Shown here in pieces: positions 59,947 through 64,000 of a stretch of 64,000 nt of DNA (within the stretch, counting starts at the first letter, position 1; each line of letters starts with the position of its first letter). The DNA comes from Solibacillus ferritrahens (GTDB lineage: Bacteria > Bacillota > Bacilli > Bacillales_A > Planococcaceae): contig NZ_JAXCLE010000012.1 of assembly GCF_037027585.1 (NCBI RefSeq), positions 55,731 to 119,730 of the forward strand, written 5' to 3'. Made by a program: the position numbers and the translations under genes. Below the pieces are notes generated by a model that did no database searches, was not told the origin of the DNA, and saw only the letters and a program-made list of their open reading frames with translations.

Positions 59947-60621
59947 ATGATGAAAGAATGGGAAAAAGATATAAGTTCTCTTTCAAAAATTAAAGTTTAT
60001 TCAAATCCAAATAACCAGCCGGTAACTATAATTGGCGACGCGGATAATTTAAAGTGTATAGGTGTCGGTACAGATGCAGCAGTTTTTCAGTCTCATTCCG
60101 TTCCCGCTTATGCGTTTAAGTTATATGCGCAAGATAAAGTAGAAAAAGTAAAAATGGAAGCAAAGGTTTATCAACACTTAGGAGATTCACCCTACTTTCC
60201 AACGTGTTACGCTTCCTCCGACGAGTACCTCGTTTTAAGTTACGAAGAAGGAAAAACGCTATTTGACTGCATTCTGCAAGGTATCCATATCCCACAACAG
60301 GTTGTAAATGAAGTGGAGGATGCAAGAGAATACGTACGGAGTAAAGGATTGAACCCACGTGATATCCATTTGAAAAACATTTTGCTTCAAAATGGCAAAG
60401 CAAAAATTATTGATGTCTCTGAATATATACAATCAGGCAATGATTTTCGTTGGGAACATTTAAAAAAAGGATATGACCAGTACTATCATTTAATAGAAGG
60501 CAATTCTGTGCCGTTTTGGCTAGTAGCTACAATTCAAAAGTGGTATAACCAGCGAAGAGAAAATTCTTTTTCCTATGAAGAATTCACAAAATCTATTTCA
60601 AAACTTTTATTTAAAAAATAG
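59947..60621 (+). CDS. Atypical protein kinase (YrzF/RIO-like)
   Basis: 224-225 residues. CIGVGTDAAVFQSHSVPAYA is the Gly-rich loop, AFKLYAQDKVEKVKMEAK holds the ATP-lysine and the following acidic residue, and LNPRDIHLKNILL stands for the catalytic loop (RDIHLKN instead of HRDLKPEN). KAKIIDVSEYIQSG replaces the DFG motif with DVS. The kinase core is short and lacks the usual C-lobe length, as in YrzF-type and RIO-like bacterial kinases. Substrate unknown. ATGATG start with GGAGA upstream. Probable operon with the VTT protein. Confidence 0.8.
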   Translation: MMKEWEKDISSLSKIKVYSNPNNQPVTIIGDADNLKCIGVGTDAAVFQSHSVPAYAFKLYAQDKVEKVKMEAKVYQHLGDSPYFPTCYASSDEYLVLSYEEGKTLFDCILQGIHIPQQVVNEVEDAREYVRSKGLNPRDIHLKNILLQNGKAKIIDVSEYIQSGNDFRWEHLKKGYDQYYHLIEGNSVPFWLVATIQKWYNQRRENSFSYEEFTKSISKLLFKK

Positions 60622-60702
60622 TGGTTCTTATAACAATAGAATTTCTATTGGGGAGCTTTTGTTAAGAATTATGTATTGAAATGTATAAAAAAAGGCAACA
60701 TA

Positions 60703-60742
60703 AAAGGCGCTACTCGTATTTCATTTGCTGAGTAGCGCCTTT
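60703..60742. terminator. Terminator with an outer nested inverted repeat
   Basis: AAAGGCGCTACTC / GAGTAGCGCCTTT 13-bp stem. A second, outer pair GGCAACATAAAA (60694-60705) / TTTTATGTTGCC (60790-60801) encloses it, and the right arm includes the stop codon of the 60792 gene. On the minus strand the outer pair ends in TTTTTTT. Confidence 0.75.
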
Positions 60743-60791
60743 AGTCAAATGTGTCTAAATCATCGTAGAGCTCAATAGTTTGCATCAATTT

Positions 60792-60983
60792 TTATGTTGC
60801 CTCCCTAAGAATCGTTTTGTTGTTCTCTAAAATTTGAATCATCTGCTGCAAAATCTTCTCCTCAACTTTTTGGGAGCCATTTACTTCTTTTGCAATCACT
60901 TTCGTTAATTCTAAAACTGTACTTACGTCGAGCTTATGTTTTTCCGCTAATTGGAATGCTCGCCCTAACTGACCGGTTATCAT
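60792..60983 (-). CDS. Small helical protein, unknown
   Basis: 63 residues, soluble, two or three amphipathic helices: GQLGRAFQLAEKHKLDVSTV, LELTKVIAKEVNGSQKVEE, ILQQMIQILENNKTIL. GGAGG 6 nt before the ATG. No family recognised. Its last codons form one arm of the nested repeat above. Confidence 0.65.
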   Translation of the reverse strand: MITGQLGRAFQLAEKHKLDVSTVLELTKVIAKEVNGSQKVEEKILQQMIQILENNKTILREAT

Positions 60984-61304
60984 CGGCAGTCCTCCTTTTT
61001 CTTATAGTATACAAATATTATACCTTGAGTTACATAAAAATTCACCTTAAAAAACTAAATTTTTAATAAAATTATTAAAAATCACGTCTTTTTCTAACAG
61101 GAAGCAGCAGTAACCTCTATATAGTGTAGTACTCCTTAATATTTAATATGCATTTTGAAGGTTTTTTGTTTGTGCAATTGTCATTTTTTAAGTCGATATT
61201 TTATGTCAATTGGCTTTTTTTAATGATCATTCCTAATCAAATATAAAATAGTATAAATCAGCGTTTTCCGGAGAAAATATATGAAGATTAAGAAACGAAG
61301 TCCT
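60984..61304. other. AT-rich intergenic region
   Basis: No gene, RNA or clear hairpin is seen between the 60792 gene and the candidate promoter at 61305. Confidence 0.5.
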
Positions 61305-61328
61305 GTTTGTTTTTAAACGCCAGGATAT
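61305..61328 (+). promoter_or_regulatory. Possible sigma-B promoter of the DUF378 gene
   Basis: GTTTGT (61305-61310), 12-nt spacer, GGATAT (61323-61328), near the sigma-B form GTTTAA-N12/14-GGGTAT, 33 nt before the ATG. The -35 differs at two positions, so support is moderate. Confidence 0.45.
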
Positions 61329-61360
61329 TCGCGTCAAAAAAATAAAGGAGATGTTACAAA

Positions 61361-61720
61361 ATGGGAATATTATATAGAACAGCATTAGTTCTAGTCATTA
61401 TTGGTGCAATCAACTGGGGACTTATTGGATTTTTCCAGTTTGATTTAGTGGCTTCATTATTTGGTGGACAAACATCTGTATTATCAAGAATTGTTTATGC
61501 TCTTGTAGGGATTGCAGGACTTATATCGATTCCGATTCTTATGAAACCGTTAGACGATGTAGAGGAAAATTCCTACAATACATCTAATCGTGCGAATACA
61601 AGACCGAATTATAATATGGAAGCTGGTAAAGAAGAAGATTTTTCGGAATATAAGAAAACAAGTGATGATACTAAAGCCAAGCATTACAGCAGTAACAGCG
61701 ATCAGAAGAAGAAATCATAA
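61361..61720 (+). CDS. DUF378 membrane protein with a hydrophilic tail
   Basis: 119 residues. The first 65 match DUF378 (YuzA-like): YRTALVLVIIGAINWGLIGF, then VLSRIVYALVGIAGLISIPI, two membrane helices. The tail (about 67-119) is charged and rich in Asn, Lys, Ser and Glu (KKTSDDTKAKHYSSNSDQKK), longer than in ordinary DUF378 proteins. AAAGGAG 9 nt before the ATG. Monocistronic with a terminator. Confidence 0.88.
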   Translation: MGILYRTALVLVIIGAINWGLIGFFQFDLVASLFGGQTSVLSRIVYALVGIAGLISIPILMKPLDDVEENSYNTSNRANTRPNYNMEAGKEEDFSEYKKTSDDTKAKHYSSNSDQKKKS

Positions 61721-61728
61721 CTATCATT

Positions 61729-61755
61729 GACCAGGCTCACTTATGAGTCCTGGTC
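61729..61755 (+). terminator. Terminator of the DUF378 gene
   Basis: GACCAGG/CCTGGTC stem followed by TTTTATATTT, 8 nt after the stop. Confidence 0.75.
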
Positions 61756-61857
61756 TTTTATATTTAATGGCTTATTGGGCTACACCCTATCTATCAAGAT
61801 GGAAGCCGTCTACATATGATGAATTACAATCATTATTTATTGGTGAGGAGGTAACAA

Positions 61858-62112
61858 ATGAATAACAATAAGAATAATTCAGAACAATCCTCAGATTCTC
61901 AGGATATTCAAATAGCCAGACTTGCTTTTATAGGTGCATCTATCGCTACATTAGGAGATGCAATTGCTGCAATTGCTGCCGGTCTTGCACTGGATGCTTT
62001 GGAAAAATCTAAGAACGGGGATCCGGGCACCCCACCGACTCAGTCTAAGGATATGCAGAAACAGCTGGATTATTTAATAAATGAATTAAGACAAATAAAG
62101 AAAATGATGTAA
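61858..62112 (+). CDS. Small single-helix membrane protein, unknown
   Basis: 84 residues: a polar N-terminus (SEQSSDSQDIQIARLAF), one Ala/Ile-rich helix (GASIATLGDAIAAIAAGLAL), and a C-terminal amphipathic helix (KQLDYLINELRQIKKMM). GAGGAGG 6 nt before the ATG and a terminator after it. The layout looks like a small membrane-bound helper protein; no family was recognised. Confidence 0.7.
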   Translation: MNNNKNNSEQSSDSQDIQIARLAFIGASIATLGDAIAAIAAGLALDALEKSKNGDPGTPPTQSKDMQKQLDYLINELRQIKKMM

Positions 62113-62142
62113 AATACTTTTCTGTAGTAAATCTCCAAACCG

Positions 62143-62169
62143 CCCTTCGCCCATTTAATTTGCGGAGGG
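62143..62169 (+). terminator. Terminator of the 61.9 kb gene
   Basis: CCCTtCGC/GCGgAGGG stem followed by TTTTTTAATTT. Confidence 0.7.
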
Positions 62170-62259
62170 TTTTTTAATTTAAATTATTTGACTTTTTACA
62201 CTTTACATATTTATAGTGCACCAATAATTACTTTATAGTAATATAATAATTGAAAAGGA

Positions 62260-63069
62260 GTGTTTAAACTGGATACAATATTTATAATCATATTAATTAT
62301 AGCTTTGCTAGTTATGTTGGTGTGCATTCTTAGTGCATTTGTTAACATTGTGAAAAGGAATCGATCAAAATCAGTCAAAATGTTTAAATATAGCGGAATA
62401 GCATTTTTAGTCTTGATTACATCATTTATAGGTTTTGGTGTAACAAGCGATGACTTGGAAGCAGCTAACGAACCTGAAAAAGTGGAAGCTACTGCAAGTA
62501 AAGAAGATTCTAAAGATGAATCAAAGGAAGAAAAAGCAACACCTGAATCAGCAGAGAAGGTTGAAGCTGATAAAAAAGCAAAAGCCGACGCTGATGCCAA
62601 AAAAGATGCTGATAAATTAGCAGCTGAAAAAAAATATTACTTAACTGACGTAAAACCGAAAGTTGATACTATGATGAGCTTGTATGATAAAGCATGGAAT
62701 GAGCTTTGGAAACCCACTTTTGAAGGTCTAGGTACAACTGTGGATGTCTATACAGCTTACGGGAATATGAAACAGCTTGAACAACGCTATGATAGTCTAT
62801 ACAAAACTATTGGATCAATCGACGGCAGTGGTTTGTCTAAAGAAAATGAAGAGAAATTCAATGAATTTATAACAAACATGAAAAATGCCGCTATGTGGCG
62901 AGGTGAAGCAGCCGAAAAAGCACGTAAAATGTTTGATGAAGGAAATTATAGTCCTTCAAAATTCGATAAGGTGAAAACAGATGTTTCATATGCAGACAAT
63001 GAGATGATGTTAGCCATCCTAGCTTTAACAACACTTGAAATGTCTTTAGGTGTAGATAGAGACGAATAA
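62260..63069 (+). CDS. Membrane protein with charged coiled-coil region, unknown
   Basis: About 266-269 residues. Two membrane helices (IFIIILIIALLVMLVCILSA and MFKYSGIAFLVLITSFIGFG) precede a Glu/Lys/Ala-rich stretch (about 68-125, KVEADKKAKADADAKKDADK) and a helical C-terminal domain with MMSLYDKAWNELWKPTFEGL and SSIDG-like loops. The start is unsettled: the longest reading begins at a GTG that touches AAGGA, whereas a CTG at 62269 has AAGGAG at a perfect 8 nt. No family recognised. Monocistronic. Confidence 0.72.
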   Translation: MFKLDTIFIIILIIALLVMLVCILSAFVNIVKRNRSKSVKMFKYSGIAFLVLITSFIGFGVTSDDLEAANEPEKVEATASKEDSKDESKEEKATPESAEKVEADKKAKADADAKKDADKLAAEKKYYLTDVKPKVDTMMSLYDKAWNELWKPTFEGLGTTVDVYTAYGNMKQLEQRYDSLYKTIGSIDGSGLSKENEEKFNEFITNMKNAAMWRGEAAEKARKMFDEGNYSPSKFDKVKTDVSYADNEMMLAILALTTLEMSLGVDRDE

Positions 63070-63075
63070 AGTAAG

Positions 63076-63102
63076 GCCTTCCGCTCGTATATGGTGGAAG
63101 GC
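63076..63102 (+). terminator. Terminator of the 62.3 kb gene
   Basis: GCCTTCC/GGAAGGC stem followed by TTTTTTC, 6 nt after the stop. Confidence 0.8.
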
Positions 63103-63125
63103 TTTTTTCTAATATGCCCTTTTGT

Positions 63126-63497
63126 TTACTTTCTATCTTGGGGTGTTAAGTATTCCATTCCTAGCACACGTCTCATTTCTTGAGATACCCAGTTACGTAT
63201 GGCAATGTTCGTGTATGTTCTAGTTTCTGTTACTCCTCTAAACAAAACAAAATACTCTGTAACAAATTCATCTGAACGTTGTTTTTCAATCTTACACCCT
63301 TGTTTATATAAATAATCCCTCAACTTTTTTAAATCTTGAAATGTCTCATTGGATTTTTGATCATACCATTCTTCTAAAATTTTCCCCATCTTTAATTGCG
63401 CAACATGCAGTTTATCACGATCAAGCGTTTTTAAAAACATCTCCAAAATAATATAACGGTGTATATCATCGCTAAAATTCATAATTTCTTTATGCAT
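63126..63497 (-). CDS. Uncharacterised protein coupled to a WYL-like mini-protein
   Basis: 123 residues from the ATG at 63497, which overlaps the stop of the upstream gene by 8 nt; a GTG 9 nt earlier is also possible. Soluble and helical: MNFSDDIHRYIILEMFLKTL, AQLKMGKILEEWYDQKSNET, FQDLKKLRDYLYKQGCKIEK, then EYFVLFRGVTETRTYTNIAI and RNWVSQEMRRVLGM. No family recognised. The overlap suggests fixed-ratio expression with its partner. Confidence 0.72.
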   Translation of the reverse strand: MHKEIMNFSDDIHRYIILEMFLKTLDRDKLHVAQLKMGKILEEWYDQKSNETFQDLKKLRDYLYKQGCKIEKQRSDEFVTEYFVLFRGVTETRTYTNIAIRNWVSQEMRRVLGMEYLTPQDRK

Positions 63498-63714
63498 TAA
63501 CCACACTCACCCTTTGAATAGCAGGGTATGCTGCTAAAATGTTGTCGATAATAAATGTACGCTTTGCATGACGTGTAAAACAGTAAGCCTGCACGGTATT
63601 CCCTGAAATTTTAATTAATTTGATACGACGTTTTGAGATAGCGTGAGTTTTGGATAAGTACATAATGTCTAGAGCTTGATTGTACTGCATTGCTTTAATT
63701 ATTTGCTCTTTCAT
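63490..63714 (-). CDS. WYL-domain-like mini-protein
   Basis: 74 residues. EQIIKAMQYNQALDIMYLSK, ISKRRIKLIKISGNTVQAYC and RHAKRTFIIDNILAAYPAIQ follow the order of a WYL domain core (substrate strand pair, then the R-x-F-x-I-D-R/N-I motif), but without the N-terminal helix-turn-helix of full WYL regulators. WYL domains sense ligands, often nucleic acids or nucleotides, and control defence and stress genes. Here it is free-standing and coupled to the gene at 63126. GGACGGAG is 8 nt before the ATG. Confidence 0.7.
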   Translation of the reverse strand: MKEQIIKAMQYNQALDIMYLSKTHAISKRRIKLIKISGNTVQAYCFTRHAKRTFIIDNILAAYPAIQRVSVVNA

Positions 63715-63825
63715 AACTACACTCCGTCCTTTTTTATTACATTATAGAACAAATGTTCTCTTTTTAGAAGCGGTAATTTTTATAGATTACAGTAAATAGT
63801 TGGATAAATAGAAAAAGCGATTGGG

Positions 63826-63990
63826 ACATAAGCCAAAAATGCCATTTTCCTTCCTGAGGAAAATGGCATTTTTTTGCTGGTGTAAAAATTGATTTCCATT
63901 CCGGGACGCTTTCCGCGGGCACGGCCTGAGCCTGTAGTCTCAGGCGTCGTGCTGTTCCCGCTGGAGTCGCCCTCCATTCCAATCAATTTT
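63826..63990 (-). repeat. Third member of the interspersed repeat family
   Basis: GGGACATAA (63823-63831) is followed by a perfect 13-bp stem AATGCCATTTTCC / GGAAAATGGCATT (63838-63870) with TTTTT. A core then runs from AAAATTGATT (63885) to AATCAATTTT (63990), a 10-bp inverted pair. Read on the minus strand the core matches the 6.9-kb copy: GGCGACTCC...GGGAACA at one end and CGTGCCC...GGAAAGCGTCC at the other. Open frames through it are artefacts. Confidence 0.75.
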
Positions 63991-64000
63991 ATAAAATATC

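Noticed and set aside
63764..63986. Two open frames on the minus strand in the terminal repeat
   Set aside because: They read through the repeat hairpin and core and carry no protein signature.
1..64000. CRISPR arrays, rRNA and tRNA genes
   Set aside because: No regularly spaced repeats and no conserved RNA gene sequence were seen on reading through.

Overview
The window looks like chromosome of a low-GC, Gram-positive, spore-former-related bacterium, most likely of the Planococcaceae (Solibacillus/Lysinibacillus type). The signs are the AT-rich sequence, strong AGGAGG-type ribosome sites, frequent TTG/GTG starts, an ArlRS-like two-component pair, a YozE protein, an SLH-anchored wall enzyme, and a thyA-dfrA-yplQ-ypmR-ypmS-msrAB block that recalls the Bacillus subtilis arrangement. 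The genus is an inference from gene content; no rRNA, tRNA or CRISPR array was seen.

Layout. 1-4.6 kb: a leftward operon for uptake and oxidation of a 2-hydroxy acid (FAD dehydrogenase, TRAP transporter dctP-dctQ-dctM, GntR regulator), with two TTGGT-N3-ACCAA operators lying over its promoter. 4.7-16.7 kb: a P-loop/Asp23-like fusion, an aminotransferase, a half-length Spo0M-like protein, an AI-2E family exporter, an LCP wall-polymer ligase, msrA, an XRE-TPR regulator, recQ, a lipoprotein and an MFS transporter. 16.8-24.9 kb: an ABC-F ATPase, a cold-shock protein, xpaC-telA, and a lysine-type ABC importer behind a lysine riboswitch. 24.9-34.6 kb: odhAB (2-oxoglutarate dehydrogenase), arlRS-like genes, a four-PAS diguanylate cyclase and dapF. 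35-41.6 kb: a GNAT enzyme, a stand-alone murG, a CAP-domain secreted protein, a CobW GTPase, a Ctp protease and a lipoprotein.

41.8-50.3 kb is the most accessory part. It holds a HEPN-like protein, a possible orphan immunity protein with a small unknown partner, a secreted SLT-SH3-SLH wall enzyme, an ECF sigma/anti-sigma/membrane protein operon with a matching ECF promoter, and the remains of an integrative element at the 3' end of deoD. That element is bounded by two about 90-bp copies of the deoD tail, carries one membrane-anchored gene, and keeps an integrase split into two pieces that lie head to head on opposite strands.

51-60 kb returns to core genes: yozE, a chemotaxis receptor, msrAB, ypmSR, degV, hemolysin III, dfrA, thyA, then a VTT membrane protein and an atypical protein kinase. 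60.7-64 kb holds small membrane and coiled-coil proteins, a WYL-like mini-protein overlapping an unknown gene, and a repeat. Three members of one repeat family (a GGGACA(A/T)AA end, a perfect hairpin and a GC-rich core) occur at 6.9, 10.7 and 63.9 kb.

One theme recurs: lysine/diaminopimelate metabolism appears as an L-box-controlled importer, dapF and a DapL-like aminotransferase. Cell-envelope functions (LCP, MurG, Ctp, CAP, SLT-SLH, YpmR, ECF/anti-sigma) are also over-represented.
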